This document shows positions 24,956-32,498 of a stretch of 32,640 nt of DNA, in pieces; the first letter of the stretch is position 1; every line of letters starts with the position of its first letter. The notes under the pieces are model-generated. The model saw only the letters and a program-made list of their open reading frames with translations. It was not told the DNA's origin and did no database searches. A program made the translations under genes and the position numbers. The stretch is taken from assembly GCF_014645835.1 (NCBI RefSeq), contig NZ_BMMM01000002.1, positions 443,138 to 475,777 on the forward strand, in the 5' to 3' direction. The stretch is from Streptomyces albiflavescens (lineage in GTDB: Bacteria; Actinomycetota; Actinomycetes; Streptomycetales; Streptomycetaceae).

Positions 24956-25409
24956 CTTCCCAACGGGCGGTGCTCTCCTGGGCAGCGGAGCCCTGGTGAC
25001 GGGCGACCTTGAGGGCGGCCGCGCACAGGACCGCGCACAACGGGGTGTAGAGGCCCAGGTTGAGCCAGTAGAAGGCGGTCCCGGTGTCCTGGGCGAAGAG
25101 CCAGTAGACGCCCGCCAGTGTGCGCAGGGACAGTCCGGCCGCCACCGCGAGGGTGCCGAGGCGGAGCAGCCGGTGCGGGCGCCGCGACTGGGCGACGACG
25201 ATGCCGCTCGCCGTCAGCAGGAGCGCGGCGAGCGGCAGGACGACGGGTGGGGTGAACGGGGCCTCGGTGCCCAGGACCGCGTACGACAGGCTCTTTTCGT
25301 CGGCGGCGGGCCAGGTGGAACCGGTCGCCCAGTAGAGGTGGAACAGGGCGTCCGTGGTGAGCACCGAGGCGAGCACTGCGGCGGCTCGCGTGGCCGTGCG
25401 GTCGGACAT
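24936..25409 (-). CDS. DUF3995-type small membrane protein
   Basis: A 157-residue membrane protein with about four helices: about 7-30, 50-72, 82-105 and 115-140. The first helix with TTDALFHLYWATGSTWPA and the following DEKSLSYAVLG are typical of DUF3995, a family of unknown function. The ATG at 25409 has AGGAGG 4 bases upstream and is preferred over an ATG nine codons upstream. The gene overlaps the sigma factor start, so the two are co-translated. A membrane protein co-made with an ECF sigma factor could be its sensor or anti-sigma partner, but no sigma-binding domain is visible. Confidence 0.8.
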   Translation of the reverse strand: MSDRTATRAAAVLASVLTTDALFHLYWATGSTWPAADEKSLSYAVLGTEAPFTPPVVLPLAALLLTASGIVVAQSRRPHRLLRLGTLAVAAGLSLRTLAGVYWLFAQDTGTAFYWLNLGLYTPLCAVLCAAALKVARHQGSAAQESTARWEDAVRVR

Positions 25410-25463
25410 GAGGCCTCCTGAGACGGGAATCGACACCCACCAGAGGAGGCGTCCGGGCCATTC

Positions 25464-25485
25464 GTTCCCGCCGATGTGCGGGAAC
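25464..25485 (-). terminator. Perfect 8-bp stem hairpin after csnK
   Basis: GTTCCCGC-CGATGT-GCGGGAAC lies 30 bases beyond the csnK stop and 54 bases before the DUF3995 start. It may end the csn transcript (no T tract, which is common in streptomycetes) or be an operator for the sigma-factor operon. Confidence 0.5.
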
Positions 25486-25515
25486 TTCCGGCGCGGACAC
25501 CCGAACTCCCGCTCC

Positions 25516-26529
25516 TCAGGCCTCCTCGTAGAACGCCCGCACGCGCGCGTGCACCTCTTCCTGAGCCCCTACGTGGTCCAGGCCCAGGAGCGCGGCGCCC
25601 AGGACGGGGCCCGCCGTGACCACCTGGGGGACCGCCTTCGGGGCGCGGACCGAGAGGAGTTCGTGGATGCGGTCGTCGAGTTGGGGGTGGCGGGCGGCGA
25701 GGATGCTGCCGCCGAGAAGGACCGGGGTCTCCTCGGTGAGGAGGTCGAGCCGGGTCAGGGCGACCGTGGCCATGGCGACCACCTCGTCCGCGAGCCGGTC
25801 GACGATCGCGCGGGCCACCGGGTCGCCGTCCACCGCCGTGGCGAACAGGACGGGCGTCAGCTCGTGACGGCGGGCGGTGTCGATGTGTTCGAGGTGCAAC
25901 GCCTCGATCAGGGCGTACATCGAGGTCAGACCGAAGTGCGCGGGCAGCGTGCGCGCCAGGGCCGTGGGACCGCCCCGGCCGTCCTCCGCCCGCGCGGCGT
26001 GCCACAGGGCCTCCTCCGCCAGGCCCCAACCACCGCCCCAGTCCCCGGAGATACGTCCGATCGCCGGGAAGCGGGCGGTGCGCCCGTCGGGCCGCATGCC
26101 GACGCAGTTGATGCCGGCCCCGCAGACGACGGCGACTCCGCGCGGTTCGGCCACACCGGCCCGCAGGATCGCGAAGGTGTCGTTGCGCACCTCCACACTC
26201 GCGCCCCACGCGCGCGCGTGCAGCGCGGCCGCCAACTGCTCCTCCTCGACCGGGAGATCCGCGTTGGCCAGGCACGCGGAGACATGGGTGACGGAGGAGA
26301 CGCCGCCCTCGGCGAAGGCCCGGCCCACCGCGTCGGCGACCGCGTCCACGGCCGCCTCGACCCCCACGGCCGGAGGACGGAAGCCGCCGCCGCGCGCGGC
26401 GCCGACGACCGCGCCGTCGGCAGCGACCACCGCGACGTCGGTCTTGCTGTTCCCCGCGTCGATGGCCAGGACCAGGCCCACGGGGGCGGACCCGGCGGCC
26501 GTCCCGGCGCCGGATCCCGATGACGTCAT
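25516..26529 (-). CDS. csnK: BadF/BadG/BcrA/BcrD-type amino-sugar kinase (CsnK)
   Basis: A 337-residue ASKHA-fold kinase of the N-acetylglucosamine/glucosamine kinase type. Phosphate-1 motif LAIDAGNSKTDVAVV (about 21-35), the CLANADLP segment, EVRNDTFAILRAG, phosphate-2 VVCGAGINCVG, GRISGDWGGGWGLAEEALW, and the adenosine motif LLGGSILAARHP. It should phosphorylate monosaccharides released by the neighbouring GH4 enzyme in the cytoplasm; glucosamine is likely from the csn context. The ATG overlaps the csnH stop (ATGA), and it is the last gene of the operon. Name given from gene order matching csnR-K of S. coelicolor/S. lividans. Confidence 0.85.
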   Translation of the reverse strand: MTSSGSGAGTAAGSAPVGLVLAIDAGNSKTDVAVVAADGAVVGAARGGGFRPPAVGVEAAVDAVADAVGRAFAEGGVSSVTHVSACLANADLPVEEEQLAAALHARAWGASVEVRNDTFAILRAGVAEPRGVAVVCGAGINCVGMRPDGRTARFPAIGRISGDWGGGWGLAEEALWHAARAEDGRGGPTALARTLPAHFGLTSMYALIEALHLEHIDTARRHELTPVLFATAVDGDPVARAIVDRLADEVVAMATVALTRLDLLTEETPVLLGGSILAARHPQLDDRIHELLSVRAPKAVPQVVTAGPVLGAALLGLDHVGAQEEVHARVRAFYEEA

Positions 26530-27845
26530 GCCCACGCGAGGTGCTCCCGGTTGTGCGCGATCAGCTGGTCGGTGAGGGCGTCGGCGTACGCGTACTGGCC
26601 GACCAGGGGGTGGGAGAGGAGGGCCCGGAAGACCCGGTCGCGTCCGCCGCGCAGGGCGGCCTCGAGGGCCAGGTCCTCGTACGCCGTCACATGGGCCATC
26701 AGGCCCGCGTACAACGGGTCCACGGACGGCACGGACAGCGGCACCGGCCCCTGGGAGCCGATCGCCGCCTGCACCTCGATCACGGCGTCGTCGGGGAGGA
26801 AGGGGAGCGTGCCCTTGTTGTACGTGTTCACGACCTGGTACGGGCTGCCGCCCACCCGTCGCCCACCACCACCCTCGACGGAGCGCCCTTCGGGCCTGCT
26901 TCTTGTTTCGCCCAGCAGCGATGCCGCGAGGTCCACCGCCGCCTCCGAGTAGTACGCGCCGCCCCGCTTGGCGAGCAGCTCCGGCTTCTCGTCCAGCGCC
27001 GGGTCGGCGTACATCGCCAACAACTGCCGTTCCATTTCCGCTACTTCGGCGGCCCGGGACGGCTTCGTACGCAGCTCTCGTACGACCTCGTCGTGCGCGT
27101 AGTAGTAGCGCAGGTAGTAGGAGGGGACGACCCCGAGGCGGTCGACGATGCTGCGCGGCAGGCGCAGATCGTCGGCGATGGTGTCGCCGTGCTCGGCGAG
27201 GAGTTTCGGGAGAGCGTTCTCGCCCTCGGGGCCGCCCAGGCGCACACCTGTTTCCCAGGTGAGGTGGTTGAGGCCCACATGGTCGAGGTGCACATCGGCG
27301 GGGGTGACGCCCAGCAGTCCGGCGAACTTCCGCTGGAAACCGATCGCCACATTGCACAGTCCGACCGTCTTGTGGCCCGCCTGGAGCAGGGCGCGCGTCA
27401 CGATCCCGACCGGGTTGGTGAAGTCGATGATCCAGGCGTCCGGGTTCGTACGGCGCACGCGCTCCGCGATGTCCAGCACCACCGGCACCGTGCGCAGCGC
27501 CTTCGCCAGGCCGCCCGCTCCCGTCGTCTCCTGCCCGATGCAGCCGCACTCCAGAGGCCAGGTCTCGTCCTGTTCGCGGGCCGCCTGGCCGCCGACGCGG
27601 AGTTGCAGCAGTACGGCGTCGGCGCCCTCCACGCCCGCGTCCAGGTCGGAGGTCGTGACGATGCGGCCGGGGTGGCCCTGCCGTGCGAAGATCCGCCGGG
27701 CGAGGCCGCCCACCAGCTCCAGACGTTCCGCCGCCGGGTCGACGAGCACCAGCTCCTCGATCGGCAGGGTGTCCCTCAACCGTGCGAATCCGTCGATGAG
27801 TTCGGGGGTGTAGGTCGACCCTCCGCCGACCACGGTGAGTTTCAT
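26526..27845 (-). CDS. csnH: Glycoside hydrolase family 4 enzyme (CsnH)
   Basis: A 439-residue NAD- and divalent-metal-dependent glycosidase. N-terminal Rossmann motif KLTVVGGGSTYTPEL (2-16), IIDFTNPVGI, the metal-site Cys in GLCNVAIGF (C164), and HVGLNHLTW with the metal-site His (H194). The catalytic Tyr region is AKRGGAYYSEAA, and NTYNKGTLPFLPDDAVIEVQ lies near the end. GH4 acts by oxidation at C3 and elimination. Sequence resembles the 6-phospho-beta-glucosidase branch, but in this operon it is expected to split imported glucosamine oligosaccharides. A Gly/Arg-rich insert (about 320-338) is unusual. The open frame extends far upstream through the permease, but ATG 27845 is the true family start. 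Confidence 0.9.
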   Translation of the reverse strand: MKLTVVGGGSTYTPELIDGFARLRDTLPIEELVLVDPAAERLELVGGLARRIFARQGHPGRIVTTSDLDAGVEGADAVLLQLRVGGQAAREQDETWPLECGCIGQETTGAGGLAKALRTVPVVLDIAERVRRTNPDAWIIDFTNPVGIVTRALLQAGHKTVGLCNVAIGFQRKFAGLLGVTPADVHLDHVGLNHLTWETGVRLGGPEGENALPKLLAEHGDTIADDLRLPRSIVDRLGVVPSYYLRYYYAHDEVVRELRTKPSRAAEVAEMERQLLAMYADPALDEKPELLAKRGGAYYSEAAVDLAASLLGETRSRPEGRSVEGGGGRRVGGSPYQVVNTYNKGTLPFLPDDAVIEVQAAIGSQGPVPLSVPSVDPLYAGLMAHVTAYEDLALEAALRGGRDRVFRALLSHPLVGQYAYADALTDQLIAHNREHLAWA

Positions 27846-27853
27846 CTGTTGTG

Positions 27854-28747
27854 TCAACCCTTCACTCCGGTGAGCGTGACGCCCTCGACGAACGCCTTCT
27901 GAGCGAAGAAGAACACGAGGATCACGGGGGCCATGACCAGCACGGTCGCGGCCATGGTCAGATTCCAGTCGGTGTGGTGCGCGCCCTTGAACGACTCCAG
28001 ACCGTAGGAGAGGGTCCAGGCGCCCGTGTTCTCCGACGCGTAGATCTGGGGCCCGAAGTAGTCGTTCCAGGCGTAGAAGAACTGGAAGAGCGCGACGGCG
28101 GCGATGCCGGGCCTGGCCATCGGGAGCACGACCTTCAGGAGCGTCCTGAGGTCGCCGCAGCCGTCCACCTTCGCCGCGTCCACGTACTCGTTCGGGATCG
28201 TCATCAGGAACTGGCGCAGCAGGAAGATGGAGAAGGCGTCGCCGAACGCCATCGGGATGATCAGCGGCCAGAGCGTTCCCGACAGGTCCAGCTGCTTCGC
28301 CCAGAACAGGTACATCGGGATGATGACCACCTGAGGCGGCAGCATCATCATCGAGATGACCAGCATCAGCGACAGATTGCGGCCGCGGAAGCGGAACTTG
28401 GCGAGTGCGTAGGCGACGGGGATCGACGAGACGACCGTCAGGACCGTGCCGGCACCGGCGTACAGCAGGGTGTTCTTCCACCAGGTCAGGAAGCCCGGTG
28501 TGTCGAAGACCTTCTTGTAGTTGCCCCACTCCCAGGTGTGCGGGATCAGATCCCGGCTGAGGGCCTGGGTGTCGCTCATCAGCGAGGTCAGGAACACGAA
28601 TACGAAGGGCAGGACGAAGAAGAGGGCTGCCGCGACCCCCAGCGCATGGATCGCGACCCACTCCAGGAGCGCCTTGCGGCGGGCGGTGCGCTCGGCGGGC
28701 GAGACCGGGGCCCGCACATCCACCGGTTTGTCGAGTACTTGAGTCAT
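27854..28747 (-). CDS. csnG: Sugar ABC transporter permease, MalG type (CsnG)
   Basis: A 297-residue inner permease with six predicted helices: the first at about 30-52 (HALGVAAALFFVLPFVFVFL), then TM pairs around 90-165 and 195-285. The EAA loop that docks the ATPase is EYVDAAKVDGCGDLRTLLKVVLPMARPGI, of the MalG type. It forms the channel with CsnF. Starts 5 bases after the csnF stop and ends 8 bases before csnH. No ATPase gene accompanies it; Streptomyces sugar permeases of this class usually share the MsiK ATPase. Confidence 0.9.
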   Translation of the reverse strand: MTQVLDKPVDVRAPVSPAERTARRKALLEWVAIHALGVAAALFFVLPFVFVFLTSLMSDTQALSRDLIPHTWEWGNYKKVFDTPGFLTWWKNTLLYAGAGTVLTVVSSIPVAYALAKFRFRGRNLSLMLVISMMMLPPQVVIIPMYLFWAKQLDLSGTLWPLIIPMAFGDAFSIFLLRQFLMTIPNEYVDAAKVDGCGDLRTLLKVVLPMARPGIAAVALFQFFYAWNDYFGPQIYASENTGAWTLSYGLESFKGAHHTDWNLTMAATVLVMAPVILVFFFAQKAFVEGVTLTGVKG

Positions 28748-28752
28748 GGGTG

Positions 28753-29694
28753 TCAGTCACCTGCCTGGATGAGACCGCCCCGGCGCCGCATCAGGAACGC
28801 GGTGAACACCATGGACAGGGCGAACAGCACGAGCGCGACCACACAGGCGGAGCCGTAGTCGAAGCGCTGGAAGCCGAGGTTGTAGACGAGCTGCGGCAGA
28901 GTGAGCGTCGACTTGTCCGGATAGCCGGGCTCGAACTGCGTACCGGCGCCCTGGATGACGCCTGAGGCGACCTTCCCGGCGATCAGTGGCTGGGTGTAGT
29001 ACTGCATGGTCTGGATCACGCCGGTGACCACGGCGAACATCACGATCGGCGAGATGTTCGGCAGGGTCACGTACCGGAACCGCTGCCACGCCGAGGCGCC
29101 GTCCAGCTCCGCCGCCTCGTACTGCTCGGTCGGTACGTCGAGCAGCGCGGCCATGAAGATGACCATCAGGTCGCCGATGCCCCACAGGGCCAGCAGGGTG
29201 AGGGCCGGCTTGGACCAGGTGGGGTCGTTGAACCAGCCGGGCGCCGGGATGCCGACCTTCTCCAGGATCGAATTGACCGGGCCCGTACCGGGGTTGAGCA
29301 GGAAGGCGAAGGCCATCGTGGCCGCGACCGGTGGGGCGAGGTAGGGAAGATAGAAGAGGGTGCGGAAGACGCCCGTACCCGTCTTGATCTTCGTGATCAG
29401 CAGTCCGACGCCGAGCCCGAACAGCACCCGCAGTGTGACCATGACGACGACCAGCCACAGGGTGTTCCGCAACGCGGGCCAGAACAGCGGGTAGTTCTCG
29501 AAGACGTACGTCCAGTTCTTCGTTCCGCTCCACGTCGGCGGTTTGAAGCCGTCGTAGTGCATGAAGGAGAAATAGACGGTCGAGATCAGCGGGTACGCGA
29601 AGAAGACCGCGAAGCCGATCAGCCAGGGCGACATGAAGGCGAGCGTCCGAAGCGCCGATCGGCGGCGCTTCGAAGCCAGCGTGACGGTGCTCAT
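28753..29694 (-). CDS. csnF: Sugar ABC transporter permease, MalF/UgpA type (CsnF)
   Basis: A 313-residue permease with six helices: first at about 18-38 (LAFMSPWLIGFAVFFAYPLI), a periplasmic loop (YFSFMHYDGFKPP...), helices at about 75-100 and 110-135, the EAA loop EQYEAAELDGASAWQRFRYVTLPNISPIV (about 192-220), and two more helices at the C-terminus ending in basic MRRRGGLIQAGD. It pairs with CsnG. The gene begins 17 bases after the csnE stop. Confidence 0.9.
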   Translation of the reverse strand: MSTVTLASKRRRSALRTLAFMSPWLIGFAVFFAYPLISTVYFSFMHYDGFKPPTWSGTKNWTYVFENYPLFWPALRNTLWLVVVMVTLRVLFGLGVGLLITKIKTGTGVFRTLFYLPYLAPPVAATMAFAFLLNPGTGPVNSILEKVGIPAPGWFNDPTWSKPALTLLALWGIGDLMVIFMAALLDVPTEQYEAAELDGASAWQRFRYVTLPNISPIVMFAVVTGVIQTMQYYTQPLIAGKVASGVIQGAGTQFEPGYPDKSTLTLPQLVYNLGFQRFDYGSACVVALVLFALSMVFTAFLMRRRGGLIQAGD

Positions 29695-29711
29695 CGGTGA
29701 ATGGCTCCGTA

Positions 29712-31049
29712 CTACTTCGCCTGCGCGATGTCCGTGTCGATCTGCTTGGCGGTGCTTTCCAGACCCGCCTTCAGATCCTTGGCCTTGCCGCTCTCGTAGT
29801 CGTATCCGAACTGCTGGATCGTCACGAGGTAGGTGCCGCCGTTGATGGACGCGGGAGTCGTCGTCGAGTTCGGGTTCGACGCGATGTCCAGGAACGTCTT
29901 GAAGCGCGGGTCGTACGTGAGCTTCGGCGACTTCAGCGCCGCGAGCGTCGACGGGACATTGTGGATGTCATTGGCGAAGCCGACCACCGCGTCCGTGTTC
30001 GTGGTCATGTATTTGACCAGCTCCCAGGCCGCGTTCTGCTTCTTGCTGGTGGAGGCGATGCCCGCGATGGTGCCGGTGATGTAGCCCTTGCCGTACTGGT
30101 CGGCCTGGTCGTCGGGGACGGGCAGCGGGGCGACGCCGATCTCGAAGTCCGGCTTGGCCTCCTTGGCCATGCCGAGCCGCCACTCACCGTCCAGCTGCAT
30201 GGCCACCTGGCCGGTGTGGAAGGGGTGCTTGGGGCCCCATTCGTCACCGAGCTTGGAGCGGTACGTCTCCAGCTTCCGGTAACCGCCGAGTTCGTCCACG
30301 AGCTTCTTCTGGAGGGTGAAACCGGCCGTGAAAGCAGGGTCCTTGGCGATGTTCGACTTGCCGCTGCTGTCGAAGTACGTCGGCGAGAACTGACCGAAGT
30401 AGTGCTCGGTGGTCGACTCCCAGCCGTGGTAGTTCGGCATGAAGCCGAGTTGCGCGTAGGAGTCGCCCTTGGCGATGGTGAGCTTCTTGGCGTCCTTCTC
30501 GAATGCGGACCAGGTCTTCGGCGGGCTGGTGATTCCGGCCTTCTTGAACGCGGTCTTGTTGTAGTAGAGCCCGTACGCGTCACCGAGCAGCGGCACCGTG
30601 CAGCGGTTGCCGTCGAACTGGGTGTACTCGTTCATCGCCTTCGGGAAGGTCGTCTCCGGGTCGATGCCCGCCTTCTTGAAGAAGGGGTTCAGATCGACGA
30701 AGGCGCCGGAGGAGCAGAACTTGCCCACGTTGTTGGTGGTGAAGGAGGAGACCACGTCGGGGGCCTTGTCTCCGCCCGCGCGCAGCGCCTGATTGATCTT
30801 GTCGTCCGTCATGTTGCCGACGATGTTCACGTGGATGTTGGGGTGAGCCTTCTCGAAGCCCGCGACCAGGGACTTCACGGCCTTGACCTCGCTGGGCGCG
30901 CTCCAGGCGTGCCAGAAGTTGATCGTCTGGTCCTTGGACGCGTCGTCGTTCGAGCCGGAGGAGGACTGGCCGGTACAGGCGGTGGCGAGGAGGGCTATCG
31001 AGGCGGAAGCGGCGAGCGCGGTGACCGCTTTCCGGGACATTCCGGGCAT
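29712..31049 (-). CDS. csnE: Lipoprotein oligosaccharide-binding protein (CsnE)
   Basis: A 445-residue family 1 solute-binding lipoprotein. Signal peptide 1-24 with lipobox-like LLATAC and acylated Cys25, then a Ser/Asn/Asp linker. Core motifs typical of sugar SBPs: INFWHAWSAPSEVKAVKSLV, FEKAHPNIHVNIVG, PDVVSSFTTNN, GDAYGLYYNKTAFKKAGI, PPKTWSAFEKDAKKL, the Trp-rich strand GQVAMQLDGEWRLG, and ITGTIAGIASTSKKQNAAWE. It should capture oligosaccharides outside the membrane and hand them to CsnFG. SD AGGGAG lies 8 bases before the ATG. CsnE of S. coelicolor is known to bind glucosamine oligosaccharides; the substrate here is inferred from gene order and the operator. Confidence 0.9.
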   Translation of the reverse strand: MPGMSRKAVTALAASASIALLATACTGQSSSGSNDDASKDQTINFWHAWSAPSEVKAVKSLVAGFEKAHPNIHVNIVGNMTDDKINQALRAGGDKAPDVVSSFTTNNVGKFCSSGAFVDLNPFFKKAGIDPETTFPKAMNEYTQFDGNRCTVPLLGDAYGLYYNKTAFKKAGITSPPKTWSAFEKDAKKLTIAKGDSYAQLGFMPNYHGWESTTEHYFGQFSPTYFDSSGKSNIAKDPAFTAGFTLQKKLVDELGGYRKLETYRSKLGDEWGPKHPFHTGQVAMQLDGEWRLGMAKEAKPDFEIGVAPLPVPDDQADQYGKGYITGTIAGIASTSKKQNAAWELVKYMTTNTDAVVGFANDIHNVPSTLAALKSPKLTYDPRFKTFLDIASNPNSTTTPASINGGTYLVTIQQFGYDYESGKAKDLKAGLESTAKQIDTDIAQAK

Positions 31050-31109
31050 GACGGGGTCTCCCTAGGGCAGGGCGGGGGCGGTGAAGGTGGTGAGCGTGCG
31101 GGGAACGGA

Positions 31110-32321
31110 CTAGCGGGAGGTGTCGAAGACCTCGTCGCGGGTGGCTGCCAGGGCGCTTTCCAACGCGCCGCGCAGCACGGGGTGTTCGTGTACGTCGCCG
31201 ACGACGAGGCGCGGCCGGGATGCGGCCAGCTCCTCCAACTCGGCCTGGACCAGGGCGCGCAACGGTTCGCCGCCTGCGGTGAGCGACGCGCCGCTGAGGA
31301 CCACGAGCTCGGGGTCGAGCACGGATACCAGCGAGGCGAGACCGGTGGCGAGACCGGTCGCGTACGTCTCCAGGAGCCGTTCGTACGGCCCCTCGTCGAT
31401 GGCGACGGCCCGCTCGACGAGGGTCGCGGCGACCTCGGCGTACGGGCCCGTCGGGACGTCCTTGATGCCGAGCTCGCGGGCCAGCTTCGGGAGGGCCTGC
31501 GAACCGGCCAGCTCCTGGTAGCCACCGCTGTTGGCCTTGGTGACCTGCCGCACCAGGGGCGCGCCCGGCACCGGCAGGAAGCCGACCTCGCCGGCGCCGC
31601 CGGTCCAGCCGCGGTGCAGCCGTCCGCCGAGGACGAGCGCGGCGCCGAGACCGCCCTCGTTCCACAGGAGTACGAAGTCCTCGTGGCCCTGGGCGGCACC
31701 GAGCCGCTGCTCGGCGATGGCGACGAGGTTGACGTCGTTCTCGTACTCGACGGGCATAGGCAGCGCGGCCGCGAGCTCGTCGAGCAGGCTGGGGGAGTGC
31801 CAGCCGGGCAGGTGCGAGGCGTACCGCAGCCGACCCGTGTTCGGGTCGAAGGCGCCGGGGGTGCCGATGACGAGGCGCCGGACGTCGTCCCTGGCGAGCC
31901 CGGCCGCCTTCACCGCGCCGTCGAGGGCGTCGGTGACCTGGCGTACGACGGGCTGCGCGGGGCGTCGGCCGGGGGTGAGCAGTTCGTACTCGCCGACGGT
32001 CCGGCCGGTGACGTCCGCGACGGCGGCGAGGATGCGTTCGGGGGTGACGTCCAGGCCGGCCGCGTAGGCGGCGCCCGGATTGACCACGTACAACTGGGCG
32101 CTGGGGCCCGGGCGGCCCTCGCTGGTGCCAGTGGCGAGGACGAGTCCCGCTGCCTCCAGACGGGCGAGGAGCTGTGAGGCGGTGGGCTTGGACAGCCCGG
32201 TGAGCTTCCCGATCCTGGTCCGTGACAGCGGTCCGTGCGCGAGAAGCAGATCGAGGGCGGCGCGGTCGTTCATGGCGCGCAGGACGCGCGGAGTGCCCGG
32301 CGTACCGGCGGATCCTGCCAT
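31110..32321 (-). CDS. csnR: ROK-family transcriptional repressor (CsnR)
   Basis: A 403-residue regulator, first gene of the csn operon. Winged helix-turn-helix at about 15-70 (NDRAALDLLLAHGPLSRTRI, then TGLSKPTASQLLARLEAAGL), then a ROK domain (about 90-400). The ROK domain keeps PGAFDPNTGRLRYASHLPGW, VEYENDVNLVAIAE and GAGEVGF. The ATP motif DxGxT is degenerate (GLDVTPERI), and the family zinc motif CxCGxxGCxE is absent, so it is a sensor without kinase activity. ATG 32321 is chosen because it sits about 75 bases from a perfect palindromic operator. In S. lividans CsnR represses csnA and its own operon and is released by chitosan oligosaccharides. Confidence 0.9.
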   Translation of the reverse strand: MAGSAGTPGTPRVLRAMNDRAALDLLLAHGPLSRTRIGKLTGLSKPTASQLLARLEAAGLVLATGTSEGRPGPSAQLYVVNPGAAYAAGLDVTPERILAAVADVTGRTVGEYELLTPGRRPAQPVVRQVTDALDGAVKAAGLARDDVRRLVIGTPGAFDPNTGRLRYASHLPGWHSPSLLDELAAALPMPVEYENDVNLVAIAEQRLGAAQGHEDFVLLWNEGGLGAALVLGGRLHRGWTGGAGEVGFLPVPGAPLVRQVTKANSGGYQELAGSQALPKLARELGIKDVPTGPYAEVAATLVERAVAIDEGPYERLLETYATGLATGLASLVSVLDPELVVLSGASLTAGGEPLRALVQAELEELAASRPRLVVGDVHEHPVLRGALESALAATRDEVFDTSR

Positions 32322-32395
32322 GTGGTCGACACCTGCCTTTCAACTGCCCACCTTCCCAGTGACCTGGGAGGAAAGTCCATTCCGCTGATCACTGT

Positions 32396-32410
32396 TAGGA
32401 AAGTTTCCTA
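32396..32410. promoter_or_regulatory. CsnR operator: perfect palindrome TAGGAAA-G-TTTCCTA
   Basis: Seven-base arms with a single-base centre, 12 bases downstream of the -10 of the csn promoter, so it covers the likely transcription start. It agrees with the AGGAAA/TTTCCT palindrome known for CsnR-type ROK repressors in Streptomyces. No second copy was seen between csnR and csnE or elsewhere in the window. Confidence 0.85.
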
Positions 32411-32422
32411 TTGGGTGGAAGG

Positions 32423-32452
32423 AACGTAAGCCCGGGGCGAAGGAGGCGTCAA
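32423..32452 (-). promoter_or_regulatory. csn operon promoter
   Basis: On the minus strand TTGACG (32452-32447) and TACGTT (32428-32423) are separated by 18 bases, a fair match to the principal sigma (HrdB) consensus TTGACN/TANNNT. The operator lies just downstream, fitting repression by blocking initiation. Confidence 0.65.
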
Positions 32453-32457
32453 GAGAA

Positions 32458-32498
32458 ACCGCCCCCGAGGCAACAGACTCGTTACCTGCGGGGGCGGT
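32458..32498 (-). terminator. Strong hairpin terminator of the gene entering from the right
   Basis: ACCGCCCCCG (32458-32467) pairs perfectly with CGGGGGCGGT (32489-32498), and the stem extends inward AGGCAAC/GTTACCT with one mismatch, giving about 17 pairs around AGACTC. It is followed on the minus strand by TTTCTCTTGACG, a short T-rich run. It overlaps the stop of the partial gene and ends 5 bases before the csn -35. Confidence 0.8.

Noticed and set aside
27846..28760. Upstream extension of the GH4 frame through the permease gene
   Set aside because: The sequence before ATG 27845 is a shadow of csnG; GH4 proteins begin at the MKLTVVGGG motif.
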